64,000 nt of DNA from Achromobacter anxifer (GCF_903652925.1 NZ_CAHLAR010000001.1:124001-188000), one strand, 5' to 3'. Counted from the first letter of the stretch, positions 38,257 to 47,928 are shown. Notes: generated from the sequence alone by a model not told the origin. A program made the numbers and translations.

Positions 38257-39249
38257 TCAATCCAGAGACAGATTCAGCTTTTCGATCACCTGGTCCCAGC
38301 GCGCCTTTTCGTTCTTGATGCGCGCGGTCAGGGCTTCCGGGGTGGACGGCGCGGGCGTGAAGTATTGCAGCGCCATCTGTTTGCGCACCGCGTCGCTGTC
38401 GATGATGCGCGCCAGCTCGCTGTTGAGGCGCTCGACCACGGGCGTCGGGGTGCCGGCCGGAACCAGCACGGCGTTCCAGGAAATGGCTTCGAAGTCCGGA
38501 TAGCCTTGCGAGGCCATGGTCGGCACGCCCGGCAGCGCGTCGCTGGGCTGCAGGCTGGTCACGGCCAGCAGCTTGACCTTGCCGTCGCGCGCCTGGGGCA
38601 CGGCGATGGCAGGCACCATGAAGCCGGCCTGGATATCGCCGCCGATGATGGCGGAGATCACCTGCGGAAAGCCCGAGTAGGGGATGTGCGCCAGGTCTAT
38701 GCCGGCGCTTTCCTTGAACATTTCCATGGCCAGGTGGGCCGAGCTGCCCGGGCCGACGGATCCGTAGTTCAGCGAATTGCCGCGGCCCTTGGCCAGCGCG
38801 ACGAAATCCTTGACGTTGTCGACCTTCAGGCTGTTCGGCACCACGAGCACGTTGGGGCTGGTGCCCACCAGCGACACCGGTTGCAGGTCGCGCAGCGGAT
38901 CGTAGCCCAGCGACTTCTTGTAGAGCGTGGGCGCGGTGACCAGCGGACCGTTGATTGTGTAGAGCAGCGTGTAGCCGTCAGGCTTGGCCTGCGCCACGAT
39001 GCGGGTGCCGATGTTGCCGCCAGCGCCCGGCTTGTTGTCGATCACGATGGGCTGGCCCAGGGCCTGGGACAGCGGTTCCGAGATCGTGCGCGCCAGGATG
39101 TCGGGCGACGAGCCGGGCGGATAGGGCACGACCATATGGATCGGACGGTCGGGCCAGTCGGCGTGGGCGGCGGCCGGCAGGATGGCGGCCAGGCTCAGGC
39201 AAAGGCCGCGTAGCAGCGGGCCGACCCGGAACTTGCGGGCTTGCGTCAT
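38257..39249 (-). CDS. Bug/TctC-family periplasmic solute-binding protein (second copy)
   Basis: A 330-residue protein with a signal peptide (about residues 1-31, ending AAAHA before DWPDRPI) and the Bug pattern IHMVVPYPPGSSPDILART, GQPIVIDNKPGAGGNIGTR, IPYSGFPQVISAIIGGDIQAGF. It is an orphan without TctAB partners, like the copy at 804-1772, and the two are clearly diverged from each other. Ligand unknown. It lies in tandem after the gpsA gene but in a separate-looking unit. Confidence 0.93.
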   Translation of the reverse strand: MTQARKFRVGPLLRGLCLSLAAILPAAAHADWPDRPIHMVVPYPPGSSPDILARTISEPLSQALGQPIVIDNKPGAGGNIGTRIVAQAKPDGYTLLYTINGPLVTAPTLYKKSLGYDPLRDLQPVSLVGTSPNVLVVPNSLKVDNVKDFVALAKGRGNSLNYGSVGPGSSAHLAMEMFKESAGIDLAHIPYSGFPQVISAIIGGDIQAGFMVPAIAVPQARDGKVKLLAVTSLQPSDALPGVPTMASQGYPDFEAISWNAVLVPAGTPTPVVERLNSELARIIDSDAVRKQMALQYFTPAPSTPEALTARIKNEKARWDQVIEKLNLSLD

Positions 39250-39294
39250 GAAGGATGTCTCCTGGGTGTTGTGCGTGGTGTTCTTATGGGCGGA

Positions 39295-40362
39295 TCAGTG
39301 GGGCGCGGCGTCCGGCTGGCCGCTGCCGTCCGCGTTTTCGTAGCGGGCGTCGCGCGCCAGCAGGGCGGACACGGCCGTCATGGGCGCCACGCCGTCGAAC
39401 AGCACGGCGCAGACGGCTTCGGTGATGGGCAGTTCGACGCCGATGGCGCGGGCGCGATCCAGGGCCGCGCGCGCGCAGCGCACGCCTTCGGCGGTGATGC
39501 CGCTGGCCAGGATGTCGGCCAGCTTGCGGCCGGCGCCGATCTCCAGGCCAACGCGGCGGTTGCGCGACAGTTCGCCGGTCGCGGTCAGGACCAGGTCGCC
39601 CAGGCCGGTCAGCCCGGCGAAGGTCTCGGCCTGCGCGCCCAGCGCCACGCCGAAGCGGGTCATCTCGGCCAGGCCGCGGGTGATCAGCGCGGCGCGGGCG
39701 TTGGTGCCCAGGGCCAGGCCGTCGCCGATGCCGCAGGCAACGGCGATCACGTTCTTCAGCGCGCCGCCCACTTCCACGCCGACCAGGTCGGTGCTGGCGT
39801 AGACGCGCAGCGCCGCGCCGTGGAAGGCGGCGGTGGTGGCGGCGCGCAAGGCGGCGTTGTCGCTGGCGACGGTCAGCGCCACGGGCAGGCCCTGCGCGAC
39901 TTCGCGCGCGAACGAGGGGCCCGACAGCGCGCCGCCGGTGGCGCCCGGCAGGGCCTCGCGCATGATTTCGTGGGGCAGCCTGGCCGTGTCGGCTTCAAAG
40001 CCCTTGCACGTCCAGACGATGGGGGTGTCCTGCAATCCCAGCGCGGGCAGCCGGCGGGACAGTTCGCCGCAGATGGCGGTCAGGCCGGCCACGGGCACGC
40101 CCAGCACGATCAGGCGCTGGGCGCCGTCGTCCTGCAGGCTGCGCAGCGTGGCGTCGAGATCGGAGGAGATGTTCAGTGCCTGGGGCAGGGAAATGCCCGG
40201 CAGGTAGCGCGCGTTTTCGTGCGAGGCGGCCATGTCGGCCGCCTGCGCGGCGTCGCGCGCCCAGAGTACGGTGCTGTGGCGACGGCTGGCGGCCGCCGCC
40301 AGCGCGGTGCCCCAGCTTCCCGCACCCAGGACGGCGACGCGTAGCGACGGGGCGTTTTTCAT
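39295..40362 (-). CDS. gpsA: NAD(P)H-dependent glycerol-3-phosphate dehydrogenase
   Basis: A 355-residue enzyme that makes sn-glycerol 3-phosphate for phospholipid synthesis. The Rossmann loop is [18 protein letters not shown]; the catalytic lysine region is [14 protein letters not shown] and [17 protein letters not shown], and [11 protein letters not shown] is intact. It ends the operon rhodanese-grxC-secB-gpsA, starting 18 bases after secB. Confidence 0.97.
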   Translation of the reverse strand: MKNAPSLRVAVLGAGSWGTALAAAASRRHSTVLWARDAAQAADMAASHENARYLPGISLPQALNISSDLDATLRSLQDDGAQRLIVLGVPVAGLTAICGELSRRLPALGLQDTPIVWTCKGFEADTARLPHEIMREALPGATGGALSGPSFAREVAQGLPVALTVASDNAALRAATTAAFHGAALRVYASTDLVGVEVGGALKNVIAVACGIGDGLALGTNARAALITRGLAEMTRFGVALGAQAETFAGLTGLGDLVLTATGELSRNRRVGLEIGAGRKLADILASGITAEGVRCARAALDRARAIGVELPITEAVCAVLFDGVAPMTAVSALLARDARYENADGSGQPDAAPH

Positions 40363-40380
40363 GGGGCGCCGCAGCTTGCC

Positions 40381-40914
40381 TTACTGGCGGGTGGCGCCAG
40401 GGGGCAGGATGATGCCCGAGTCGCTGCCGTTGCCGTTGGCGGCGCCTTGCTGCTGTTGCAGTTCGGCCAGGCGCTGCTCGTACAGGGCCTGGAAGTTCAC
40501 TTCGGTCAGGTGCAGCGGCGGCATCGAGGTGCGGGTGATCGCGTCGGCGATGTTGGCGCGCAGGTAGGGGTACAGCATGGTCGGGCAGACGATGCCCAGC
40601 AGCGGGTCGAGCTGTTCCGCCGGGATGTTGGCGGCCTCGAAGATGCCGGCTTGCGTGCCTTCGACCAGGTACACGACCTTTTCATTGATGCGGGTGGTGA
40701 CGGTGACCGTGACCGTGGTTTCGAACACGGTTTCGGCCAGGCGCTGACCGCCCACGGTGATGCTCACCTCGACCTGGGGCGCTTCCTGCTCCAGGAAGAC
40801 GTGGGGCGCGTTCGGCATTTCCAGCGAAAGGTCTTTCAGGTAGACGCGCTGCAGATTGAACGAGGGCGCGTCGTTGCCGCCTTCTTGCTGGGAGTTTTGG
40901 TCTTGATCAGCCAT
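40381..40914 (-). CDS. secB: Protein-export chaperone SecB
   Basis: A 177-residue chaperone that holds preproteins unfolded and hands them to SecA. Family marks are [19 protein letters not shown], the beta-strand [15 protein letters not shown], and [25 protein letters not shown] Gln/Asn/Gly-rich tail follows. The ATG at 40914 (MADQDQN) is preferred over the upstream extension. Confidence 0.97.
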   Translation of the reverse strand: MADQDQNSQQEGGNDAPSFNLQRVYLKDLSLEMPNAPHVFLEQEAPQVEVSITVGGQRLAETVFETTVTVTVTTRINEKVVYLVEGTQAGIFEAANIPAEQLDPLLGIVCPTMLYPYLRANIADAITRTSMPPLHLTEVNFQALYEQRLAELQQQQGAANGNGSDSGIILPPGATRQ

Positions 40915-40953
40915 GAGTGTTTCCGTTGGTGGGAGGGGCAAAAAGGGAGGCGA

Positions 40954-41229
40954 TTAGTTGGCCGGGGACGCCTGGCCGTTCAGCATGGGCGTCAGGCCGC
41001 CGGAGCGGTCCAGCGCCATCAGGTCGTCGCAACCGCCGACGTGGGTATCGCCGATGAAAATCTGCGGCACGGTGCGCCGGCCGGTGCGTTCGATCATGAC
41101 TTCGCGCTGGGACGGGTCCCGGTCGATCTGGATGATTTCCAGGTCCGTCACGCCGCGTTGTTCCAGCAAGGCCTTGGCGCGGGCGCAATAAGGACAATAG
41201 TCCTTGCTGTACATGACGACTTTATTCAT
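40954..41229 (-). CDS. grxC: Glutaredoxin 3
   Basis: A 91-residue thioredoxin-fold protein with the dithiol active site CPYC at residues 12-15, the cis-proline motif TVPQIFIGDTHVGGCDDL, and normal length. It reduces disulfides with glutathione. It is the second gene of the operon, 51 bases after the rhodanese gene, and secB follows after 39 bases. Confidence 0.97.
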   Translation of the reverse strand: MNKVVMYSKDYCPYCARAKALLEQRGVTDLEIIQIDRDPSQREVMIERTGRRTVPQIFIGDTHVGGCDDLMALDRSGGLTPMLNGQASPAN

Positions 41230-41280
41230 GGGCGCTCCTGTGGGTACAAGAATAGGTAGATGGGGGCGCGGCCCCTGGCT

Positions 41281-41703
41281 TCAACCCTTCTGGGTCACCG
41301 GCAGGCTGGCGGCCGACCAGGCGCGCATGCCGCCATCCAGCGGCACCACGTCGGCAAAGCCCTGGGTGCGCAGCTTGGCGGCGGCGCGGGCCGAATCGCG
41401 GCCATTGTCGCAAACCACGATCAGCGGCTTGTTCTTGGGCAGCGAGGCGGCCTTCTGTTCGAGGTCGGCGGCCGGCACGTTGCGGGCCTGGGCGATGTGG
41501 CCGGCCTGGAACTGCTCGGCGGCACGCACGTCGACCCATACGGCCTGGCGCTGGTTGACCATCTGGATGGCCTCGGTCGTGCTCACGGCCGAGCCGGTGC
41601 GGCCTTTGCGCAGGGCGGGGATGGCCAGCATGACGCCGGAGATGACGGCAACGGCGACGATGAAGACGTTGTTTTTATCGATCAAGAATTGCAAAAGGTC
41701 CAC
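41281..41703 (-). CDS. Membrane-anchored rhodanese-like protein, GTG start
   Basis: About 140 residues: one N-terminal helix (NVFIVAVAVISGVMLAIPAL) and a rhodanese domain with the active-site loop VVCDNGRDSARAAAKL, where the cysteine is in place. Rhodanese proteins transfer sulfane sulfur or bind thiols. GTG at 41703 with AGGATG upstream gives the start; the frame is open to an ATG at 41811 but that adds residues without family match. It heads the grxC-secB-gpsA operon. Confidence 0.88.
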   Translation of the reverse strand: MDLLQFLIDKNNVFIVAVAVISGVMLAIPALRKGRTGSAVSTTEAIQMVNQRQAVWVDVRAAEQFQAGHIAQARNVPAADLEQKAASLPKNKPLIVVCDNGRDSARAAAKLRTQGFADVVPLDGGMRAWSAASLPVTQKG

Positions 41704-41804
41704 GGGGCATCCTGAAGTGCGGCGACTAGCCTGGTATAGGCGAACCCTGAAGCGCCGCGCCACGGAAATGGGCGGGTGCGCCGGGGCAAAATCAAGGGCA
41801 AAAT

Positions 41805-41825
41805 CGCTCAATTATAAAATGAGCG
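41805..41825. promoter_or_regulatory. Probable promoter/operator region before gpmA
   Basis: An imperfect dyad CGCTCA-N9-TGAGCG (41805-41825) encloses TATAAAAT, a possible -10 box about 45 bases before gpmA. GGCAAAATC is directly repeated just upstream (about 41785-41804). The arrangement suggests a regulated promoter, but no -35 box is certain. Confidence 0.35.
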
Positions 41826-41865
41826 CATTCCTTCACTTTAACCCGCGTTACAAGCGTCCCAAATC

Positions 41866-42618
41866 ATGCACAAACTCGTTCTGATGCGCCACGGCGAAAG
41901 CCAGTGGAACCTGGAAAACCGCTTCACCGGTTGGACCGACGTCGACCTCACCGACACCGGCCGCGAACAGGCCCGCAAGGCCGGCGAGCTGCTCAAGAAA
42001 GAAGGCTTTACCTTCGACCTGGCCTACTCCTCGCTGCTCAAGCGCGCCATCCGCACCCTGTGGATCGCCCTGGACGCCATGGACGCCATGTATACGCCGG
42101 TGGGCGTGACCTGGCGCCTGAACGAACGCCACTACGGCGCGCTGCAAGGCCTGAACAAGGCCGAAACCGCCGCCAAGTACGGCGACGAGCAGGTGCTGAT
42201 CTGGCGTCGCGCCTACGCCATTGCCCCGGAGCCGCTGGCCCTGGACGACGAACGCCATCCCCGTTTCGACAAGCGCTACGCCAAGGTGCCTGCCGACCAG
42301 CTGCCCGCCACCGAATGCCTGAAGGACACCGTGGCCCGCGTGCTGCCGTTCTGGAACGAATCCATCGCCCCGGCCATCCGCTCGGGTCGCAATGTGCTGA
42401 TCGCCGCCCACGGCAACAGCCTGCGCGCCCTGATCAAGCACCTGGACAACGTCTCGGACGAAGACATCGTCAACCTGAACATTCCTACCGGCCAGCCCCT
42501 GGTCTACGAATTGGATGATGACCTGCGCCCGATCCGCCACTATTATCTGGGCGATGCCGCCGAGATCGAGGCGGCCATGGCTGCGGTGGCAGCCCAGGGC
42601 AAGGCTAAGAAGGACTGA
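41866..42618 (+). CDS. gpmA: 2,3-bisphosphoglycerate-dependent phosphoglycerate mutase
   Basis: A 250-residue glycolytic enzyme. The phosphohistidine motif is [10 protein letters not shown] (His9 or so), followed by [16 protein letters not shown], the [14 protein letters not shown] lid and the second histidine in [14 protein letters not shown]. It opens the conserved block gpmA-envC-ctpA-moeB. Confidence 0.98.
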   Translation: MHKLVLMRHGESQWNLENRFTGWTDVDLTDTGREQARKAGELLKKEGFTFDLAYSSLLKRAIRTLWIALDAMDAMYTPVGVTWRLNERHYGALQGLNKAETAAKYGDEQVLIWRRAYAIAPEPLALDDERHPRFDKRYAKVPADQLPATECLKDTVARVLPFWNESIAPAIRSGRNVLIAAHGNSLRALIKHLDNVSDEDIVNLNIPTGQPLVYELDDDLRPIRHYYLGDAAEIEAAMAAVAAQGKAKKD

Positions 42619-42625
42619 TATTCCT

Positions 42626-44248
42626 ATGCGTCGCGCGGCAGGGTTGTTGTTGGCGGTCATGTTGACCGGTGGGGCGCTGTCGGCTCGCGCCGCGCCCAAC
42701 GACCTCGCCGGCCGCCAGTCCGACGCGGAAAAGCAGCAGGCCGCCTTGCGGGACCGCATCGAGAACCTGCAAAAGGACATCGATGACCGCGAGGCCGCCC
42801 GCAAGGAAGCGGCCGACGCCCTCAAGCAGTCGGAATCGGCCATTTCCAAGATCAACCTGCGCCTGCGGGAGTTGGCCGAGGCCAACCGCCAGGCGCAGAC
42901 CGACCTGACCAGCCTGGAAAAGCAGATCGGCGCCCAACAGCTGGTGCTGGCCAAGCGCCGCACGGAATTGGCCGAACAGCTGCGCACCCAGTACACCAGC
43001 GGCCTGTCACCCTGGACGGCCTTGCTGTCTGGGGACGACCCCCAGGTGCTGGGCCGCAACCTGGGCTATCTGGATTACGTCTCGCAGGCCCGCGCCAAGG
43101 CCGTGCAGGCCCTGCGCGAGGACATCGACCGCCTGGCCGCCCTGCAGGGGCGCGCCGACGCCCGCCGCGCCGAGATCGAAAAGGTCGTGGCCGAAACCTC
43201 CGAACAGAAGACCGCGCTGGTCGGTCAGCAGAAGGAGCGTTCCACGCTGCTGGCGCAGCTGGAAGGGCAGATCGCCGCCCAGCGCGCAGAAGCCAACAAG
43301 CTGGGACGCGACGATCAGCGCCTGTCGCGGCTGATCACCGATCTGGACGCGGCCATCGCCAAGCAGATCGAGGACGCCCGCCGCGCCGAGGAAGCGCGCA
43401 AGCGGGCCGAGGAAGTCCGCCGAGCGGAAGAGGCGCGCCGCGCCGCCGAGGAAGCCAAGAAGCGCGCCGACGCCGAGCGCCGCGCCACGGAGGACGCCCG
43501 CAAGAAGGCCGAGGCCGACCGCAAGCAGGCCGATGCCGATCGCAAACTGGCCGCCGACAACGCCAAGCGCGACCGCGACGCCCGTGAAGCGCGCGAGGCG
43601 GCCCAGGCGCGCGAGCAGGTCGAAGCCGCTTCGCGCCAGGGGCGCGGTCCCGTCGCGGTGGCCGATCCGGACGCCGCCGGATTGCGCCCGGTCGACCAGA
43701 AACCGTCCCGGGTGGCCACGGCCGAGCCGCCGCCTCAGGTTAAACCCCCGGAACCGCCCAAAAAGGCGGAACCTGTCCAGGAAAATCCCGCTCCAACACG
43801 TATCGAGCCTGCCCAGCAGACGCAGACCCAGACCGCGCGCGCCGCGCCGGTCGGCGGCGGCAACGGCCTGCGCCACGGACTGACCATGCCGGTGCGCGGC
43901 CAGGTGCAGGGTCGTTTCGGGGTCGACCGCCCGGACGGCGGCGTCTGGCGCGGCGTGGTGCTGCGCGCGCCCGAAGGCACGCCGGTCAAGGTGGTGGCCC
44001 CCGGTACGGTGGTCTACGCCGATTGGCTGCGTGGTTTTGGCAACCTCATCATTGTGGATCATGGGCAGCAATACCTGACCGTCTATGCTTACAACCAAAG
44101 TCTGCTCAAACGGGTGGGAGATTCGGTGACGGGTGGCGATACTATTGCCACCGTAGGGGCAACCGGCGGCCAAGTGGAATCCGGCCTATACTTTGAAATT
44201 CGCCATCGTGGCGCTCCTGTGGATCCGGCACAATGGCTGGCGCAGTAG
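42626..44248 (+). CDS. envC: EnvC-like murein hydrolase activator (degenerate LytM domain)
   Basis: A 540-residue periplasmic protein: signal peptide (about 1-20, LTGGALSARAA), a long coiled coil (about 25-240), an Arg/Glu/Ala-rich helix (about 250-330), a Pro-rich linker, and a C-terminal LytM/M23 domain (about 415-540). The zinc ligands of active M23 peptidases are lost: the expected H in RFGxRxH is replaced (RFGVDRPDGG) and the HxH pair reads YAYN. This is the pattern of EnvC, which activates amidases at division rather than cutting murein itself. It starts eight bases after gpmA. Confidence 0.9.
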   Translation: MRRAAGLLLAVMLTGGALSARAAPNDLAGRQSDAEKQQAALRDRIENLQKDIDDREAARKEAADALKQSESAISKINLRLRELAEANRQAQTDLTSLEKQIGAQQLVLAKRRTELAEQLRTQYTSGLSPWTALLSGDDPQVLGRNLGYLDYVSQARAKAVQALREDIDRLAALQGRADARRAEIEKVVAETSEQKTALVGQQKERSTLLAQLEGQIAAQRAEANKLGRDDQRLSRLITDLDAAIAKQIEDARRAEEARKRAEEVRRAEEARRAAEEAKKRADAERRATEDARKKAEADRKQADADRKLAADNAKRDRDAREAREAAQAREQVEAASRQGRGPVAVADPDAAGLRPVDQKPSRVATAEPPPQVKPPEPPKKAEPVQENPAPTRIEPAQQTQTQTARAAPVGGGNGLRHGLTMPVRGQVQGRFGVDRPDGGVWRGVVLRAPEGTPVKVVAPGTVVYADWLRGFGNLIIVDHGQQYLTVYAYNQSLLKRVGDSVTGGDTIATVGATGGQVESGLYFEIRHRGAPVDPAQWLAQ

Positions 44249-44306
44249 ATTGATGTCGTTGGTAATTACCAAACCCATCGGCGAAAACAAAATTCGGGAA
44301 GTGTGC

Positions 44307-45752
44307 ATGGGCACTCGTAAGTTTCGCGGTTTCGGTCTGATTGCCATCGGTGCGGTGGCTGGTGTGTTGCTCAGCGTAGGCGTGACCGCGGTCGCGCAGC
44401 GCGGCAGTCCCTTGCCACTGGACGAGCTCAGGCAGCTGAGCAACGTGTTCGCCGCCATCAAGAACAACTACGTCGAAGCCGTCGACGACAAGACCCTGAT
44501 CGACAATGCCATCTCCGGCATGGTGTCGAACCTGGATCCCCACTCCGCCTACCTGGACGCCGACGCCTTCCGCGAAATGCAGACGGCCACGCAGGGCGAG
44601 TTCGGCGGCCTGGGCATCGAGGTCGGCGCGGAAGACGGCTTCGTGAAGGTGATCTCGCCGATCGAAGACACGCCCGCCGCGCGCGCTGGGGTGATGGCCG
44701 GCGACCTCATCATCAAGATCGACGACACGCCCACCAAGGGCATGACGCTCAACGACGCGGTCAAGCTCATGCGCGGCGCGCCCAAGTCGCCGATCACGCT
44801 GACCATCATGCGCGCTGATCGCCCGCAGCCCATCGTGCTGAAGATCGTGCGCGACATCATCAAGGTGCGCAGTGTGCGCAGCAAGATGCTGGACAACGGC
44901 ATCGGCTACGTGCGCGTCGCCCAGTTCCAGGAAAAGACCGGTTCGGACCTGGCCAAGCAACTGAAGGACCTGGGCGCCAAGGAAGCTCCCAAGGGCCTGG
45001 TGCTGGACCTGCGCAATGACCCGGGCGGCCTGCTGACCAGCGCCATCGGCGTGTCCGGCGCGTTCCTGCCTGCCGACTCCGTGGTGGTGACCACCGACGG
45101 CCGCACGCCCGACGCCCGCCACAAGTACCTGGCCACGCCGTCGGAATACGCCCGCGGCGAAAGCAACTACCTGGCCGGCCTGCCTGCCTGGACCAAGACG
45201 GTGCCGATGGTCGTGCTGGTGAACGTCGGTTCCGCTTCGGCTTCCGAGATCGTGGCCGGCGCGCTGCAGGACCACAAGCGCGCCAAGGTCCTGGGTAACC
45301 GCACCTTCGGCAAGGGCTCGGTGCAGGTGATCCTGCCGCTGTCCGAAACCACCGCGGTCAAGCTCACCACGTCGCGCTACTTCACGCCCAGCGGCCGCTC
45401 CATCCAGGCCACCGGCATCGAACCTGACTACGTCGTTGCCGACACGGCCGACGGCGACCTGTTCCGCCTGCCGCGCGAAGCCGATCTGCAGCGTCACCTG
45501 TCCAACCAGCAGACCGCCAACGAAGTGAAGTCCAGCGCCGGCGACGATAACGCCGAGCTGCCGGCCAAGGTCTTCGAGTTCGGCGGCAAGGACGACTTCC
45601 AGCTGCAACAGGCCCTGAACGTGCTGGCCGGCAAGCCGGTGCAGAAGGGCTCGGCCCGCGCCCAGGCCAAGGCTGACTCCAAGGCCGGCGGCGGCACGCC
45701 CCAGCGCATGAAGATCACGCCGACCGGAGTCGAGCCCAGCAAGGACAAATGA
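44307..45752 (+). CDS. ctpA: Carboxy-terminal processing protease (S41 family)
   Basis: A 481-residue periplasmic protease. An N-terminal anchor (FGLIAIGAVAGVLLSVGVTAVA) is followed by a PDZ domain (about 85-165) and the S41 catalytic domain with Ser in VGSASASEIVAGAL and Lys in FGKGSVQ. It trims C termini of periplasmic proteins and, with LytM proteins, controls murein enzymes. The ATG at 44307 is chosen; upstream codons are in frame but inside the spacer after envC. Confidence 0.95.
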   Translation: MGTRKFRGFGLIAIGAVAGVLLSVGVTAVAQRGSPLPLDELRQLSNVFAAIKNNYVEAVDDKTLIDNAISGMVSNLDPHSAYLDADAFREMQTATQGEFGGLGIEVGAEDGFVKVISPIEDTPAARAGVMAGDLIIKIDDTPTKGMTLNDAVKLMRGAPKSPITLTIMRADRPQPIVLKIVRDIIKVRSVRSKMLDNGIGYVRVAQFQEKTGSDLAKQLKDLGAKEAPKGLVLDLRNDPGGLLTSAIGVSGAFLPADSVVVTTDGRTPDARHKYLATPSEYARGESNYLAGLPAWTKTVPMVVLVNVGSASASEIVAGALQDHKRAKVLGNRTFGKGSVQVILPLSETTAVKLTTSRYFTPSGRSIQATGIEPDYVVADTADGDLFRLPREADLQRHLSNQQTANEVKSSAGDDNAELPAKVFEFGGKDDFQLQQALNVLAGKPVQKGSARAQAKADSKAGGGTPQRMKITPTGVEPSKDK

Positions 45753-46504
45753 ACGACGAGCAACTGCTGCGCTACGCCCGCCACATCCTGCTCGACGAGC
45801 TTGGAATAGAAGGGCAGGAAAAACTGCTGGCGGCGCGTGTGCTCATCGTGGGGGCGGGCGGACTGGGTTCCCCCGCCGCGCTCTACCTGGCCACCGCCGG
45901 CGTGGGCGACATCACCCTGGCCGACGACGACGTCGTCGAGCTGAGTAACCTCCAACGCCAGATCTTGCACACCACCGCCAGCGTCGGCCGCCACAAGGCC
46001 GAGTCTGGACGCGACATGCTGGCGGCCTTCAATCCGCAGACCCGGGTCCATGCCCGCGTCGAACGGCTGGAAGGCCAGGCCCTGTCCGACGCGGTCGTGC
46101 AGGCGGACCTGGTGCTGGACTGCACCGACAACTTTGCCACCCGCCATGCCATCAACCGCGCTTGCGTGCAGCACCGCAAGCCGCTGGTGTCGGGCGCCGC
46201 GATCCGCTTCGATGGCCAGGTCAGCGTCTACGACCTGCGCGACGACAACGCGCCCTGCTACCACTGCCTGTTTCCGGAAGCCGACGACGTGGAGCAAGCC
46301 AATTGCGCCACGATGGGCGTGTTCGCGCCGGTCGTCGGCATCATCGGCAGCATGCAGGCCGCCGAAGCGCTCAAGCTGCTTTCCGGCGTGGGCGAAAGCC
46401 TGTCAGGTCGCCTGTTGTGGCTGGACGTGCGCACCATGCAATGGCGCAGCGTCAACGTCCAGCGCGACCCCGAATGCGCGGTTTGCGGCCACCGCGGCCA
46501 CTGA
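45749..46504 (+). CDS. moeB: MoeB/ThiF-family adenylyltransferase
   Basis: A 251-residue E1-like enzyme that adenylates the C terminus of a sulfur-carrier protein (MoaD or ThiS). The ATP loop is VGAGGLGSPAALYLA, followed by DDVVELSNLQRQILH, the catalytic-cysteine region ANCATMGVFAPVVG, and zinc cysteine pairs CYHC and CAVC. It overlaps ctpA by four bases (ATGA). Which carrier it serves cannot be told from this window. Confidence 0.93.
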   Translation: MNDEQLLRYARHILLDELGIEGQEKLLAARVLIVGAGGLGSPAALYLATAGVGDITLADDDVVELSNLQRQILHTTASVGRHKAESGRDMLAAFNPQTRVHARVERLEGQALSDAVVQADLVLDCTDNFATRHAINRACVQHRKPLVSGAAIRFDGQVSVYDLRDDNAPCYHCLFPEADDVEQANCATMGVFAPVVGIIGSMQAAEALKLLSGVGESLSGRLLWLDVRTMQWRSVNVQRDPECAVCGHRGH

Positions 46505-46517
46505 TCCGGCCCGTCCG

Positions 46518-46591
46518 ATTGGCCCCGCGGCCAATATATAAGGCCTGAAATACCTGCTATAACGCCAGCCAGCCTACCTGAAATCAGGTAG
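46518..46591 (+). promoter_or_regulatory. Hairpins and palindrome before the diguanylate cyclase gene
   Basis: A perfect hairpin ATTGGCC-CCGC-GGCCAAT (46518-46535) follows moeB; it has no T tract. TATAAC at 46558-46563 could be a -10 box. A perfect 7-4-7 palindrome CTACCTG-AAAT-CAGGTAG (46574-46591) then lies 20 bases before the GTG start of the GGDEF gene, where it could act as operator or as an mRNA hairpin. Confidence 0.45.
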
Positions 46592-46611
46592 ATGGCCTGG
46601 GACGTGACCGC

Positions 46612-47799
46612 GTGGATACAGCACTAAAGTTCAGCTTACCCAAATGGCGCCTCACGCGCTGGCTGACGCATTCCGGGCACGATACACCGGCGGACATCCG
46701 TTCGGCCCTGATCGCCAGCCTGTTCGGCACGCTCCCCATTTTTGCCGGCGGGGTCATCAATACCCTCATGATCGCCGGCGTGGTGGCCTGGCGCCGGCCG
46801 GAACCGCTGTATCTGTCGTGGCTGGCGATGGAAGTGCTGCTGGCGGTCGTGCGCGTCCTGATCCTGCGGTCCGCGTTGCGCGCCGCGCCCAAGGGCGGCA
46901 ACACCCATACCGACATCTATATCCTGCTGGCGCTGCTGTGGGCGTTCAGCGTGGGCTACGGTGTCTTCGTCACCTTCATCAACGGCGACTGGCTGGCGGC
47001 GACGCTGGCCGGCGTGTCCTGCGGCGCCATGGCGGGCGGCATCTGCTTCCGCAACTACGGCGCGCCGCGGCTGGTTGGCGCCATGATCTTCCTGAGCCTG
47101 GGGCCCATGTGCCTGGGCGCGGCCTTCACCGGCGAATACGTCACGGCCATCGTATTCATCCAGATCCCGTTCTACCTGGTCAGCATGAGCATCGCCTCGC
47201 ACCGGCTCAACCGCATCCTGGTGTCCACCATGCTGGCGGAGCGCGACAGCGAACGCCGTGCCAGCGAAGACGCGCTGACTGGCCTGGCCAATCGGGCCGG
47301 CCTGCAAGCCGCGCTGGAGCGCGTGTGCGCCAGCGCGCGCGGCCAGGACAGTTCCGCCGCGCTGCTATACATGGACATGGATGGCTTCAAGCTCATCAAC
47401 GACACCTACGGCCACGCTGCGGGCGACAAAGTGCTCATCACCACCGCCCAGCGCATGCGCTCCATGCTGCGGGTGGACGACGTGGCGGCGCGCATCGGCG
47501 GCGACGAATTCATCGTCCTGGTTACGGGTATCGACGCCACGGCCGCCTTGCGGCTGGGTGAGCATCTGCTGCACGACGCCTCGCAACCGATCACGCTGGC
47601 CGACGGCACGCGCGTCAGCGTCGGCCTGTCCATCGGCATCTCCATCGTGTCGGGCGCCAATCGCAGCCCGGATGCGGCGCTGCATTCCGCCGACGCCGCC
47701 CTGTACCGCGCCAAGGCGCAAGGCGGCCGCTGCTGCGCCGTGGCGGGGATGGAGAGCATCGAGAAAGAAGTGCCTGACGGCGAGCCCGCGGTGGCTTGA
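46612..47799 (+). CDS. Membrane diguanylate cyclase (GGDEF domain), GTG start
   Basis: A 395-residue protein with about six N-terminal transmembrane helices (residues 35-195) and a C-terminal GGDEF domain (about 220-390) opening DALTGLANRAGL. The active-site motif IGGDEF is intact, and the inhibitory site RxxDxxxRxGGDEF is complete (RVDDVAARIGGDEF), so it should make cyclic di-GMP under product feedback. The sensor membrane domain is of no named family I can recognise. No ATG fits; GTG at 46612 begins the frame. Confidence 0.93.
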   Translation: MDTALKFSLPKWRLTRWLTHSGHDTPADIRSALIASLFGTLPIFAGGVINTLMIAGVVAWRRPEPLYLSWLAMEVLLAVVRVLILRSALRAAPKGGNTHTDIYILLALLWAFSVGYGVFVTFINGDWLAATLAGVSCGAMAGGICFRNYGAPRLVGAMIFLSLGPMCLGAAFTGEYVTAIVFIQIPFYLVSMSIASHRLNRILVSTMLAERDSERRASEDALTGLANRAGLQAALERVCASARGQDSSAALLYMDMDGFKLINDTYGHAAGDKVLITTAQRMRSMLRVDDVAARIGGDEFIVLVTGIDATAALRLGEHLLHDASQPITLADGTRVSVGLSIGISIVSGANRSPDAALHSADAALYRAKAQGGRCCAVAGMESIEKEVPDGEPAVA

Positions 47800-47886
47800 G
47801 GCGGGCAGGTGGCTGGCGCGCGGGTGGAGTGAAATCCGCTGCGCTTAACTGAAGCTGATTGAAGCGGATCAGGGCAGACCGAGGCC

Positions 47887-47898
47887 ACCTGAGCAGGT
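47887..47898. promoter_or_regulatory. ACCTG-N2-CAGGT palindrome downstream of the diguanylate cyclase gene
   Basis: ACCTG-AG-CAGGT repeats the half-sites of the palindrome before the same gene (46574-46591) with a shorter spacer. It sits in the gap before the GntR gene. A shared regulator is possible but unproven. Confidence 0.3.
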
Positions 47899-47928
47899 AG
47901 ACCGATTTTGAGGATTCCCTCCTAAAAA

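Noticed and set aside
39241-40344. A 367-codon frame opposite gpsA
   Set aside because: Gly/Gln/Arg-rich antisense sequence of a clear gene; no family pattern.
43007-44173. A 388-codon minus-strand frame opposite envC
   Set aside because: Long antisense frames are expected in high-GC genes; the composition is shadow-like and the sense frame is a clear family member.
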